Positions 15,637-24,319 are shown, counted from the first letter of the stretch. The stretch is DNA of 64,000 bases from an uncultured Oscillospiraceae bacterium (GCA_910587285.1 CAJULM010000003.1:52901-116900); one strand, 5' to 3'. The notes: generated by a model from the sequence alone, not told the origin. Program-made: numbers and translations.

Positions 15637-16527
15637 TTGGCGAATGTATTCCATGATGTGTTCCAGCTGATTCTGAACAACCTCTATTTGATCGGCGTGC
15701 TCGCCCTGTCCACCATGGGCATTACGCTGACCTATAAGACCACCAACGTGGCCAATTTCTCCCAGGCCATCACCTCCACCATCGGCGCGTATATGGCCGG
15801 ATTGATGGTGCGGGATTTTGGCTGCAATCCCTGGCTGGCTATGGTGGCGGGCGTGCTGCTGTGCTTTGTGATCGGTGTATTGGTGGACGCGGTGGTGGTG
15901 CGCAACATTGGCGGCGGCAGCGGCCGCACCATGGTCACCATTGCCCTCATCGTCATCTTCACCGCCGGGATCCCCCTGGTGTACGGCACGATCCCCTATA
16001 ATTTCCCCCGCTTTTTCAAGGAGCAGATTGAGTTCACCCTGTTTGGGATGCAGTTCAACGTCACCCAGAACGCGCTGTTTGTTTTGCTGCTCTCCATCGC
16101 GGTCATCGGGCTGATTTTTGCCGCCCTCAACCTGACCAAGTGGGGGCTGGGGGTGCGGGGCACCTCGTCCAACCTCTATGTGGCGGCCATGATGGGCGTC
16201 AATACCAACATGATGACTGCACTCAGCTGGGGTATCTCCAGCGCCTGCGGTGCGTTGGCCGCCATTCTGCTGGCCTCGCAAACTCAGGTTATCAACCTGA
16301 CCATGCTGGGCAGCGTCCAGGCCAACTCCCTGCTGGCCTTTGTGCTGGGCGGGTTCAGCTCATTCTACGGTCCCGTAGTGGGCGCGGCCATCATCCCCGT
16401 GGTCCAATCCCTCATGGCCTTCATCAGCGGCATCTGGGCAAGCGCACTGCTGTACATCGTGGTCATGCTGGTTATCCTCATCAAGCCGGCGGGATTGTTC
16501 GGAAAATCCGTCCAGAAGAAGGTGTAA
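15637..16527 (+). CDS. livH: Branched-chain-type ABC importer permease LivH
   Basis: Inner-membrane permease (296 aa, about 8 helices) of the hydrophobic amino-acid uptake family: ALSTMGITLTYKTTNVANFSQ and the later GAALAAILLA-type helix. TTG start at 15637 with GGAAGG upstream. First of livHMGF followed by the binding-protein gene. The liv family carries branched-chain amino acids but also urea, amides and aromatic or carboxylic acids, so the cargo should be read from the catabolic genes in the same operon. Confidence 0.9.
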   Translation: MANVFHDVFQLILNNLYLIGVLALSTMGITLTYKTTNVANFSQAITSTIGAYMAGLMVRDFGCNPWLAMVAGVLLCFVIGVLVDAVVVRNIGGGSGRTMVTIALIVIFTAGIPLVYGTIPYNFPRFFKEQIEFTLFGMQFNVTQNALFVLLLSIAVIGLIFAALNLTKWGLGVRGTSSNLYVAAMMGVNTNMMTALSWGISSACGALAAILLASQTQVINLTMLGSVQANSLLAFVLGGFSSFYGPVVGAAIIPVVQSLMAFISGIWASALLYIVVMLVILIKPAGLFGKSVQKKV

Positions 16528-16531
16528 TGCG

Positions 16532-17617
16532 ATGAGAAAACTGAACAACGACTATACGGAGCTGCAAAAGGCATATGCGCCGCGGCCCATGAAAAAAATG
16601 TCCTCGCACCCGCTGTTTGGCTATGTAATCGTCAGCCTCATTCTCATGGCGGTTCAGATTCTGTTTATCTCGGGCTCCGGCCTGATTCCGCTGAACGTGA
16701 CTCAGGCCATTATGCAGACCATGATCTATATTGTGGCGGGGATGGGCGTGGGACTGCTGCTGTTCATGGCCGGCCTGATGAGCTTCGCCACCGGCGCGTT
16801 CATCGGCCTGGGCACCTATCTGGCGGCCTATATCCTTAAATCCTACATGGTGCCCTATATCGTCATCCTGTTTTTCGTGCTGCTGGTGGGCGTGGTGGCC
16901 GGTGTGCTGGTGGGCTTTGTCTCCCTGCGGGTGAAGGGAATGCACCTGCTCATCATCACCCTGGCCTTGGCCACCGTCATGTCCACCATGTACGCCCTGC
17001 CCAATGACTTCACCGGCGGGCCCTCCGGCATCTCCAAGGTGCCCTTCCCAGAGCTGGCCATGCTGTTCAAGACCAACCGGGACACCATGTATTTTGTGGT
17101 GCTGGCCGTGATGTTCCTGCTGATTGTGGTGACGCTGAACATCATCAACAGTCCCATGGGCCGGGCCATGCTGGCCATGAGCAGCAGCGAATCGCTGGCT
17201 CAGGCCATGGGGGTGAAGCTCCTGAAGTACCGAGTGCTGGCCTTCGTCATCGCCACGGTGTACTCCCTGCTGGCCGGCGTGCTCTACGTGAGCTATATGC
17301 AGTCGTCCATCTACGCCACGTGGTCCAGCAGCCTGGCTATGAATATTCTCATCGCCGCCTGTCTGGGTGGAACGGCATCCCCTGCGGGGGTGATGGTGGG
17401 CTCCTTCGTGGTGTTTACCATTGACTACGCCTTCCTGAAAAACATCACCTTTTTCCAGCAGTACCCCCAGGCGTCCCTGTTCTTCAATGGAATCCTGATT
17501 ATCATCATCATCGCCAAGTACCCCGGCGGGCTGATCCGATTCCTGGGCGCCGTCAAAAACAAGGTTCGGTCACTCTTTGCGAAGGGGAGGTTGTACAGAT
17601 ATGGCCCCGAAGAATAA
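16532..17617 (+). CDS. livM: Branched-chain-type ABC importer permease LivM
   Basis: Second permease (361 aa). A cytosolic N-terminal stretch of about 30 residues precedes the first helix. GLMSFATGAFIGLGTYLAAY, VKGMHLLIITLALATV and the EAA-like SESLAQAMGVKLLKYRVLAF fit LivM. It starts 4 bases after livH. Its 3' end overlaps livG by 17 bases, indicating tight coupling. Confidence 0.9.
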   Translation: MRKLNNDYTELQKAYAPRPMKKMSSHPLFGYVIVSLILMAVQILFISGSGLIPLNVTQAIMQTMIYIVAGMGVGLLLFMAGLMSFATGAFIGLGTYLAAYILKSYMVPYIVILFFVLLVGVVAGVLVGFVSLRVKGMHLLIITLALATVMSTMYALPNDFTGGPSGISKVPFPELAMLFKTNRDTMYFVVLAVMFLLIVVTLNIINSPMGRAMLAMSSSESLAQAMGVKLLKYRVLAFVIATVYSLLAGVLYVSYMQSSIYATWSSSLAMNILIAACLGGTASPAGVMVGSFVVFTIDYAFLKNITFFQQYPQASLFFNGILIIIIIAKYPGGLIRFLGAVKNKVRSLFAKGRLYRYGPEE

Positions 17618-19019
17618 TTTTTCCCTCCAGCGGACGGTTAAGCAGCGCGACCGCGTCCACGGCGACCTGGTCTTCAACCAGGAATATCCTGCGGTGGCCA
17701 GGGCCCTGCGGGAGCAGAAGGACGACAAAAAGCTGAAGCGGGAGGAGCTCAAGACCAAAAAACGCCTGCTGCCGCTGGAGATCGCCGCGCTGCCCGAGGG
17801 GGAGCGCAACGCCGTGCTCACGGAGCGGGAACTGGCCCAGCTGGAGGAAAAGCAGCGCCTGCCCCGTCGCGCCGTCCAGCAAAAGTACCTGCGCATGAGG
17901 GAAAAGCAGGGCGAGGGCCCCGCCGTCCAATACCGGGACGGGCAGCTGAAAAAGCTGGATCAGGAGCTGGAGGCCAAGCGGGCCCAGCTGCGGCAGAAAT
18001 ACCCGGAGATTGTTTCCCAAAATGTGTCGTCCGAGGCGGCGGAGCAGTACCAGCGCACCGCCCAAGAGGAGGACGCCCGTCTGTCCGCCCTGCGCCAAAG
18101 GCTGGAAGCTCAGCGGGAGGAGCAAGACCGCGCCCTGACGGATAAGCTGGGCCGGAAAAATCAGAAGCTTCAAGCCCGGTTTGACCAGCTCAACGCCCAA
18201 CTGCAGTCCATGGCCCCTGTCTCCGAGGAGGAGTTTGGGCGGGACAATATCCTCAGCGTTCAGGGCTTGAAGATGTACTTTTCCGGCATTAAGGCAGTGG
18301 ACGACCTCAGCTTTCACATTAAGCAGGGAGAGATTTTTGGCCTCATCGGCCCGAACGGCGCGGGCAAAACCACCGTGTTCAACTGCATCACCCAGTTCTA
18401 CGCGCCCACCGGCGGTCAGGTTTACTACCGGGACCGGTTCGGCAATATCACCTCTCTCACGGACTACAAGACCCCGGATGTGATCAAGCTGGGCATTTCG
18501 CGCACCTTCCAGAACATCGAGCTGGTGTATTGGCTGTCCATTCTGGACAATCTGCTGATCGGCGTACACGCCTTTTACCGCTCTAACCTGGGAGACCAGT
18601 TTGTCCACAGCGCCAAGCTGAAGCAGGAGGAGGATGTGTTCCGCCAGCGGGCGATCTCTATTCTGGACCGGCTGGGCATTTTAGAGTACAAAGACCTGCC
18701 CCCGGCGGGTCTGCCCTACGGCGTGCTGAAGAAGGTGGAGCTGGCCCGTACGCTGATGTCCTCCCCCCGGATGATTATCCTGGACGAGCCCGCCGCCGGA
18801 CTAAACGACGCGGAGACCGAGGACCTCACCGAAATCATCCGCCTGATCCGGGACGATTTCAACTGCACCATTTTCTTGGTGGAGCACGATATGAACCTGG
18901 TGATGAGCCTGTGCGACACCGTCTGCGCCATATCCTTCGGCAAAATGCTGGCCATCGGCACGCCCCAGGAGATTCAGAACAATCCCCTTGTCCAGGAAGC
19001 CTATCTTGGAACGGAATAG
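17601..19019 (+). CDS. livG: LivG-type ATPase with a 214-residue coiled-coil-like N-terminal extension
   Basis: ATP-binding subunit of the importer. Residues about 215-472 form a normal LivG (Walker A GLIGPNGAGKTT, the ISRTFQNIELV Q-loop region, Walker B MIILDEPAAGL, H-loop LVEHDM). Residues 1-214 are an added, highly charged Lys/Glu/Gln/Arg/Ala-rich region of long helices (KKLKREELKTKKRLLPLE, QLKKLDQELEAKRAQLRQ, LSALRQRLEAQREEQDR) predicted by eye to be coiled coil. LivG is normally about 255 aa, so this doubles its size. No stop or frame change separates the parts. ATG 17601 has GGGGAGG upstream. Confidence 0.88.
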   Translation: MAPKNNFSLQRTVKQRDRVHGDLVFNQEYPAVARALREQKDDKKLKREELKTKKRLLPLEIAALPEGERNAVLTERELAQLEEKQRLPRRAVQQKYLRMREKQGEGPAVQYRDGQLKKLDQELEAKRAQLRQKYPEIVSQNVSSEAAEQYQRTAQEEDARLSALRQRLEAQREEQDRALTDKLGRKNQKLQARFDQLNAQLQSMAPVSEEEFGRDNILSVQGLKMYFSGIKAVDDLSFHIKQGEIFGLIGPNGAGKTTVFNCITQFYAPTGGQVYYRDRFGNITSLTDYKTPDVIKLGISRTFQNIELVYWLSILDNLLIGVHAFYRSNLGDQFVHSAKLKQEEDVFRQRAISILDRLGILEYKDLPPAGLPYGVLKKVELARTLMSSPRMIILDEPAAGLNDAETEDLTEIIRLIRDDFNCTIFLVEHDMNLVMSLCDTVCAISFGKMLAIGTPQEIQNNPLVQEAYLGTE

Positions 19020-19030
19020 GACGGTGCGAA

Positions 19031-19759
19031 ATGGAAAACATTCTTGAGATCAAGGACCTGGTGGTGGATTACGGCATCATCCGCGCCCTGAAGGGCGTGA
19101 GCATGGACATACCCCAGGGGAAAATCGTGGTGGTACTGGGCGCCAACGGCGCGGGAAAGACCACTACCATGCGCACCATCTCCGGCGTGGTGAAATCTGC
19201 CTCAGGCCAGATTTTGTTCCAGGGAGAGGACATTCGCAACAAGCAGGCGTATGCCATCGCCAAGCGGGGCATCAGCCAGTCGCCCGAGGGCCGGCTGATT
19301 CTCCAGGGCCTGTCGGTGGAGGAAAATCTGCGCATCGGCGGCTATAACCTGAAATCTAAAGCCCAGATGAGCGACAGCTTTGAGCAGGTGTACCACTTAT
19401 TCCCCGTGCTGAAGGAGCGCCGGGCCCAGCAGGCCACCACGCTGTCGGGCGGCGAGCAGCAGATGCTGGCCATTGGCCGGGCGCTGATGATGAAGCCCAA
19501 GCTCCTGCTGCTGGACGAGCCGTCCCTGGGCTTGGCTCCTCTCATCGTCAAAAGCATTTTCCAGACCGTGAAGCGCATTGCCGAGGAGGGCGTTACCGTG
19601 CTGATGGTGGAGCAGAACGCCCGCCAGTCCCTGTATATCGCCGATTACGCCTATGTGCTGGAGCTGGGCAGGATCAAGTCCCAGGGCACCAGCGAAGAAT
19701 TGCTGAAGGACGAAGCCCTCATCAGCGCTTATCTGGGCAAAAAACAGGAAAAGGGCTGA
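19031..19759 (+). CDS. livF: Branched-chain-type ABC importer ATPase LivF
   Basis: Second ATPase subunit (242 aa, usual length): Walker A GANGAGKTT, signature LSGGEQQMLAIGRA, Walker B LLLDEPSLGLAPLIV, which is the LivF-specific form. ATG 19031 starts 11 bases after livG. It pairs with the extended LivG to drive import. Confidence 0.93.
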   Translation: MENILEIKDLVVDYGIIRALKGVSMDIPQGKIVVVLGANGAGKTTTMRTISGVVKSASGQILFQGEDIRNKQAYAIAKRGISQSPEGRLILQGLSVEENLRIGGYNLKSKAQMSDSFEQVYHLFPVLKERRAQQATTLSGGEQQMLAIGRALMMKPKLLLLDEPSLGLAPLIVKSIFQTVKRIAEEGVTVLMVEQNARQSLYIADYAYVLELGRIKSQGTSEELLKDEALISAYLGKKQEKG

Positions 19760-19824
19760 GCGGCCCGCATTCAGTCACCCAGTCCGATTGGGAACCCAAT
19801 TCTATCATAAAGGAGATCAAAACA

Positions 19825-21180
19825 ATGAAAAAGACAAGGATTCTCAGTATGTTTCTGGCCGGTATGATGCTGTTTAGTATGCTGGCCGGCTGCAAACGGG
19901 AGGAGGCCACACCCTCTGCCGACCCCACCAAGGCCCCCGAGCCCGCCAACAGCCAGCCCGCGTCCACCGCAGGCAGCCCTGACGTGGTGTCCCAGGGCGT
20001 CACCGATGACGTGGTAAAAATCGGCACCATCTCCCTGGTCAGCGGCGGCTTTGCCTACATTGGCCAGCCCGCCTATGATGGTATGCGCGCCGCCATCGCC
20101 CGGCTAAACGCCCAGGGCGGCGTCCAGGGCCGCCAGATTGAGATCGTGGCCTATGACGACCAGTTCGACGCCGCCACCGGCAAGGCCACCATCGAACGCT
20201 TTGTGGAACAGGACCAGGTCTTCCTGCTCACCTCCCTGTGGGGCAATATCGTGGAGCCCAGCCTGGATTACCTGAAGGATAAGGGCATTCCCGTGGTCAA
20301 CATCGCCTCCGGCCTGGACGTTTGCTTCTCCGAGAACGACCCCGGCAGCCGCATCTTCCAGGTCCAGCCCGCCAACCGCACCGATGCCCGCTTCCTGCTG
20401 GCCCGGGTGCTCCATGAGTCCATCTTTGGCCCCAACAAGGACGAGAAGCTGCCCGCGGACGCCAAAATTGCCGTGGTCCATGGCGTAGACTCCGCCAGCA
20501 TGGACAACCTGGGCCACCTTCAGACCATGGCAGAGGAGGAGGGCGCTCTGGACCGGCTGGTGTGCGAGGCCGTCACCCAGGAGACCTATGCCACCGCCAT
20601 TCAGAAGTTTAAGAGCGAGGACTGCCAGGCGGTCATCTTCATGGGCATCGACGCCACCACCTGGATTTCCGCTATGGACGACGCCCAGTGGGAGGTCCCC
20701 GTGATCTTCTCCTACGGCGCTTCTACCCTCCAGTCCTTCGTGCCCGACACCTATAAGAGCACCCGTCCCTGCTACGCCAACGTTTGGGCCGACTACGCCT
20801 CTGACGGCGGCCAGGCCATGCTGGACGATATGGTGGACGCTCTGTCCTACTGCCCCGACATTGCCGAGGATGTGCGCATCTCCTACCGGGACAACAACTA
20901 CTGCGTGGCGGGCTATCTCTACGGCATGACCATTGTCAAGGCCTTTGAGCGGCTCAACGAGATGCAGGATGATTACGGCCTGAACTGGGAGGATTTCAGC
21001 ACTGTGATGGAGATGGGCGACTTTGAGATGGGCGCCGTCACCTTCGATTTTGCAGGCGGCAAGCGCATGGGCGTGGACGCCATGGCGCTGCTGGAGTACG
21101 TGGGCGACCCCGCCACCGGCAGCGAGGAGATGATCAATCTGCTCCCCTTCGCCGATCTGGACGATGTACTGAGCAAGTAA
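19825..21180 (+). CDS. Liv-type ABC transporter substrate-binding lipoprotein
   Basis: Extracytoplasmic substrate-binding protein of type I fold. Lipobox MLAGC with Cys23, a Pro/Ser/Thr linker (about 28-58), then VVKIGTISLVSGGFAYIGQ, NAQGGVQGRQIEIVAYDDQ and FVEQDQVFLLTSLWGN, as in LivJ/amide-binding proteins. 451 aa is large for LivJ and closer to the urea/amide/aromatic-acid group. RBS AAAGGAG. It determines what the sigma-54 cassette imports; the ligand is not deducible by eye. Confidence 0.9.
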   Translation: MKKTRILSMFLAGMMLFSMLAGCKREEATPSADPTKAPEPANSQPASTAGSPDVVSQGVTDDVVKIGTISLVSGGFAYIGQPAYDGMRAAIARLNAQGGVQGRQIEIVAYDDQFDAATGKATIERFVEQDQVFLLTSLWGNIVEPSLDYLKDKGIPVVNIASGLDVCFSENDPGSRIFQVQPANRTDARFLLARVLHESIFGPNKDEKLPADAKIAVVHGVDSASMDNLGHLQTMAEEEGALDRLVCEAVTQETYATAIQKFKSEDCQAVIFMGIDATTWISAMDDAQWEVPVIFSYGASTLQSFVPDTYKSTRPCYANVWADYASDGGQAMLDDMVDALSYCPDIAEDVRISYRDNNYCVAGYLYGMTIVKAFERLNEMQDDYGLNWEDFSTVMEMGDFEMGAVTFDFAGGKRMGVDAMALLEYVGDPATGSEEMINLLPFADLDDVLSK

Positions 21181-21194
21181 ACCGGACGCATGGT

Positions 21195-21230
21195 AAGGGC
21201 CGCGGCGGGGAACAGCCCGCCGCGGCCCTT
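21195..21230 (+). terminator. GC-rich hairpin after the transporter genes
   Basis: Perfect arms AAGGGCCGCGGCGGG and complement; CATGG/CCATG extends it outward. No T-run follows, so termination may be partial and the esterase downstream may be co-transcribed. Confidence 0.5.
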
Positions 21231-21295
21231 GCGCCATGATGATTGCTGTGTTAAAATTGGAGCGGTCAGCAGCTCCAAAAAGGAGGTATTTTGTA

Positions 21296-22783
21296 TTGAA
21301 TACGTTGGTTCACACTCCATTTGGCGCGCTGGAGGGAGTCCCCGGTGAGGGCACTGTCCGCTTTCTGGGCGTGCCCTTTGCCCAAAAGCCGCTGGGGGAC
21401 CTGCGCTTCAGAGCGCCCCAGCCTGTAGAGCCCTGGCCGGATGTGCGTCCCGCGAAAGGGTTTGCCCCCGATCCCATGCAGGATTACCGTGGTCTGGGCC
21501 CGGAGTGCTTTAGCGAGGACTGCCTGTACCTGAACATCTGGGTCCCGGACGGCCTGACCGTTCCGGCTCCCGTCATGGTGTGGATTCCGGGCGGAGCCTT
21601 TGCCACCGGGGGCAGCGGAGCCCTTGCCCCAGAGGGCCCGACCGCCTACGATTGCGAGCGGATTGCCCGGAACACGGGCTGCGTGCTGGTGTCGGTGAGT
21701 TACCGGCTGAACGTGTTCGGCTTTTTGAATCTGTCGGAATTCAGCCCCCGGTTTGACGACAATGTGGGGATGAAGGACATCATCGCGGCCCTGCGCTGGG
21801 TCCATGAGGCCATCGGAGCCTTCGGCGGGGACCGGGACAATGTGACCCTTTTTGGCGAATCGGCGGGGGGCTGCGCCATCTCCGCCCTGTTGCTCGTCGA
21901 CGAGGCTGTCCCCTATTTCCACAAGGCTATCATTGAAAGCAACTGCTTCGACTCGTTTTACACGGTGGAGGAGGAGCGGGAGATCTGCCGGCTGTACCTG
22001 AAATTCGCGGGATTGGACGAGGGGGACGCGGAGGGACTGCTTTCCCTGCCCTATGAGACGTTGTTTCAGGCGGGGCGGGCGCTGGACCAGTATGTCTGGG
22101 AGCATTACATGGGCCGCTGTTCCTTCTGCCCTGTGGTGGACGGCGTATTTTTGAAGGACTTTCCCACCCTGGCCGACTTTACCGGGCTGGACAAGCCGGT
22201 GCTGGTGGGCTCCAACCGCTCGGAGGGCAACTTCCAGGCCGCCTATACCTGGCCCGACGGCGAAAAGTACGCGCCGCTGCTGTTGCAGCGTCTTTCCAAG
22301 GAGCGGCAGGAGGCGCTGTACGCCTGCTACCCAGGGCTGCCGGAACGGGCGGTTTTTGGTGAGATGCTCACCGACGTGATGTACACGCTGCCTAAGCTGC
22401 GCTTTGCCGAGCGCCTCAGCCGGGGCGGAAATCCGGTGTATGTGTATCGGTTCGACTACTACACCGCCGTGCTGGAATCCCTGAAGCTGTACGCCTGCCA
22501 CGTGGCGGAGCTGCTGCCGCTGTTTGAGGTGGCCACGCCCAATTTCCGGCCGCTGTTTGCCGGCTCGGAGGAGGTGGTGCGGGAAATCGGAACCCGGATG
22601 CACCGCTACTGGGGGGCCTTTGCCCGATCCGGCAGCCCAAGTCTCCAAGGCTTGACAGAGTGGAAGCCCTATTCCGAGCACTCCCGCAGCACCTTAATCA
22701 TTGACCGGGAGGACCGGCTGGAGAGTGACCCGGAGAGGGAGGTCCGGCTGCGGTATGAAGGGCTGGAACGGCTGTTGATTTGA
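21296..22783 (+). CDS. Type-B carboxylesterase
   Basis: Alpha/beta hydrolase of the carboxylesterase/cholinesterase family (495 aa): SEDCLYLNIW near 73, oxyanion-loop PGGAFATGG, nucleophile Ser189 in FGESAGG, acid Glu in the GSNRSEGNF region and His in the YACHVAELL segment. TTG at 21296 is chosen because AGGAGG lies 9 bases upstream; no ATG is better placed. No signal peptide is seen, so it acts in the cytosol. As the last gene after the importer, it may release a hydroxy or keto acid from an imported ester (inference). Confidence 0.9.
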   Translation: MNTLVHTPFGALEGVPGEGTVRFLGVPFAQKPLGDLRFRAPQPVEPWPDVRPAKGFAPDPMQDYRGLGPECFSEDCLYLNIWVPDGLTVPAPVMVWIPGGAFATGGSGALAPEGPTAYDCERIARNTGCVLVSVSYRLNVFGFLNLSEFSPRFDDNVGMKDIIAALRWVHEAIGAFGGDRDNVTLFGESAGGCAISALLLVDEAVPYFHKAIIESNCFDSFYTVEEEREICRLYLKFAGLDEGDAEGLLSLPYETLFQAGRALDQYVWEHYMGRCSFCPVVDGVFLKDFPTLADFTGLDKPVLVGSNRSEGNFQAAYTWPDGEKYAPLLLQRLSKERQEALYACYPGLPERAVFGEMLTDVMYTLPKLRFAERLSRGGNPVYVYRFDYYTAVLESLKLYACHVAELLPLFEVATPNFRPLFAGSEEVVREIGTRMHRYWGAFARSGSPSLQGLTEWKPYSEHSRSTLIIDREDRLESDPEREVRLRYEGLERLLI

Positions 22784-22829
22784 GCCGCAAGGCATTTCTG
22801 TACCGTCCGGCTTTCGAAGAATTTGGGCC

Positions 22830-22868
22830 AAGCCGGGAGCGTTTTTGACGTCTCCCGGCTTGATTTTA
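22830..22868 (+). terminator. Rho-independent terminator of the sigma-54 cassette region
   Basis: Arms AAGCCGGGAG and CTCCCGGCTT around a 12-base loop, followed by GATTTTAT. Confidence 0.75.
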
Positions 22869-23063
22869 TGTCTATGGGGAATTAGAATCGATGCGCGGGT
22901 TGTGGCCGCGGCAGGGCGTCAAGGAAAGGGAGATTCCGCCTGCTGCAGCGTGTGAAATAGGGGGAAATTGAGCAGCACAAAATATGTGATTATATACAAG
23001 AAAAACATGGACTAATTACTATCTTGCTTCAGGCACATTAGAGTATCATTAAACGAACTAAAA
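22869..23063. other. Intergenic region upstream of pyrB
   Basis: No gene seen. A 15-base string, ATATACAAGAAAAAC, at 22992-23006 occurs again upstream of argR (30843-30857). A promoter for pyrB is probably near 23024-23049 (TTGCTT and TATCAT), but the 14-bp spacing is poor. Confidence 0.4.
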
Positions 23064-23196
23064 ATGAGGTGCGTCAGGAGTCATGCAGATTTCCACGCAC
23101 CACAGCAGGGCAATGCCGCCCGTTTTAACCCTGCCCGTTGGGCAGGGTTTTTTGCGGAAAAATTCAATAGAACGAATCGGGAAGGAGACAGATATT
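23064..23196 (+). promoter_or_regulatory. pyrB leader with attenuator-like terminator and overlapping leader ORF
   Basis: A strong terminator hairpin (AACCCTGCCC-GTT-GGGCAGGGTT then TTTT, 23128-23154) sits 43 bases before pyrB, preceded by a hairpin with arms GGTGCGT/ACGCACC (23069-23102). GCAGGG at 23105-23110 can pair with the terminator left arm to give an antiterminator. A 49-codon frame (23064-23213) reads through the terminator and ends inside pyrB, as the E. coli pyrBI leader peptide does. The leader ORF lacks a clear RBS, so its translation is uncertain. Confidence 0.55.
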
Positions 23197-24255
23197 ATGC
23201 GCCATCTGATTGATTTTGGTGATCTGGCCCGGGAGGAATGGGACGAGCTGTACCAGCGGGCGCAGCGCATCATTGACGCGCCGGAGCAGCACCTGGACGT
23301 ATGCCGGGGCAAGGTGATGGCATCGCTGTTTTATGAGCCGTCTACCCGGACCAATTTCTCCTTCCAAACCGCTATGCTCCGTCTGGGCGGCACAGTGTTC
23401 GGTTTTGCCGACCCAAAATCCTCCTCCACCGCCAAGGGGGAGAGTCTGAAGGACACCATTAAGATGGTGGCAGGGTATGCTGACGTGGTGGTGATGCGCA
23501 CCCCTTGGGAGGGAGCGGCCAAGGCGGCCTCGCTGTACTCCGAGGTCCCCGTCATCAATGCGGGGGACGGCGGACATATGCACCCCACCCAAACCACCAC
23601 CGACCTGACCACCATCACCCGGCTGCGCGGGGCGGTGGATGGGCTGAGCGTGGGCCTGTGCGGGGATTTGAAAAACGGACGCACCGTCCATTCGCTTATT
23701 AAAGCGCTGGCCAAATTTAAGGACATCCGTTTTTTCCTTATCGCTCCGCCGGAGCTGGCCATTCCTGACTATCTGCGCCAGTTTATGAAGGAGAATAATA
23801 TGTCCTTTTTGGAGGTCACCGGTCTGGATCCGGTGATTCCTCAGTTGGACGTACTGTACATGACCCGCATTCAGCGGGAACGGTTCATTGACCCTCTGGA
23901 ATACGAGCGCTGTAAAGGCGTTTACATCCTCACCCGGTCCAAGCTGAAGCGGGCCAGGGAGAACCTGCTGGTGATGCACCCCCTGCCCCGGGTGGACGAG
24001 ATTGCGGTGGACGTGGACGACGACCCCCGGGCGGTGTATTTCCAGCAGGCACGCTACGGAATGTTCTCACGAATGGCGCTGCTGGCCGACTTGGCCAACC
24101 AGCCCCGGCTGGACCCGGGGCCGGTGGAGATCGGCCATGGCCCGGTGTGCCATAATCCCCGGTGCATTACCCAAACCGAGCATTACCTGCCGCCGCTGAT
24201 TAAAAAAGCGGGGGGCATAGATTGCTGCGCTTTCTGCGATGCGCCGCTGAAATAG
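23197..24255 (+). CDS. pyrB: Aspartate carbamoyltransferase with fused PyrI-type zinc domain
   Basis: Catalyses carbamoyl phosphate + L-aspartate to carbamoyl aspartate in pyrimidine synthesis. Carbamoyl-phosphate loop FYEPSTRTNFSFQTAM, the catalytic-loop segment DPKSSSTAKGESL, INAGDGGHMHPTQTTTDL and HPLPRVDEI identify PyrB rather than OTC. A tail from about residue 310 has C318-x4-C323 and C344-x2-C347, the same spacing as the zinc domain of E. coli PyrI, but the PyrI nucleotide-binding domain is missing. ATG 23197 is preceded by GGAAGGAG. Expression is probably set by the leader attenuator. Confidence 0.92.
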   Translation: MRHLIDFGDLAREEWDELYQRAQRIIDAPEQHLDVCRGKVMASLFYEPSTRTNFSFQTAMLRLGGTVFGFADPKSSSTAKGESLKDTIKMVAGYADVVVMRTPWEGAAKAASLYSEVPVINAGDGGHMHPTQTTTDLTTITRLRGAVDGLSVGLCGDLKNGRTVHSLIKALAKFKDIRFFLIAPPELAIPDYLRQFMKENNMSFLEVTGLDPVIPQLDVLYMTRIQRERFIDPLEYERCKGVYILTRSKLKRARENLLVMHPLPRVDEIAVDVDDDPRAVYFQQARYGMFSRMALLADLANQPRLDPGPVEIGHGPVCHNPRCITQTEHYLPPLIKKAGGIDCCAFCDAPLK

Positions 24256-24272
24256 GTTAATATGTAGAAAGA

Positions 24273-24319
24273 GAAGGGCCGGGTGAAAGCGAGAAATCGC
24301 GTTCATTCGGCCTTTTTTG
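24273..24319 (+). terminator. Terminator after pyrB
   Basis: Stem AAGGGCCGGGTGAA with TTCATTCGGCCTTTTTT and an inner CGCGAGAAATCGCG-like loop, then a T-run. Confidence 0.8.

Noticed and set aside
14425..16281. 618-codon open frame on the minus strand
   Set aside because: It lies antisense to the PanE-like and livH genes, which have clear families and RBSs. Its His/Gly/Gln-rich composition is the usual mirror of GC-rich codons. Similar mirrors at 784-1524, 11598-12458, 21266-22681 and 57269-58780 were rejected for the same reason.
23083..23196. In-frame N-terminal extension of PyrB from ATG 23083
   Set aside because: It would add 38 unconserved residues encoded by the terminator hairpin; the start at 23197 has a good RBS and matches the family.
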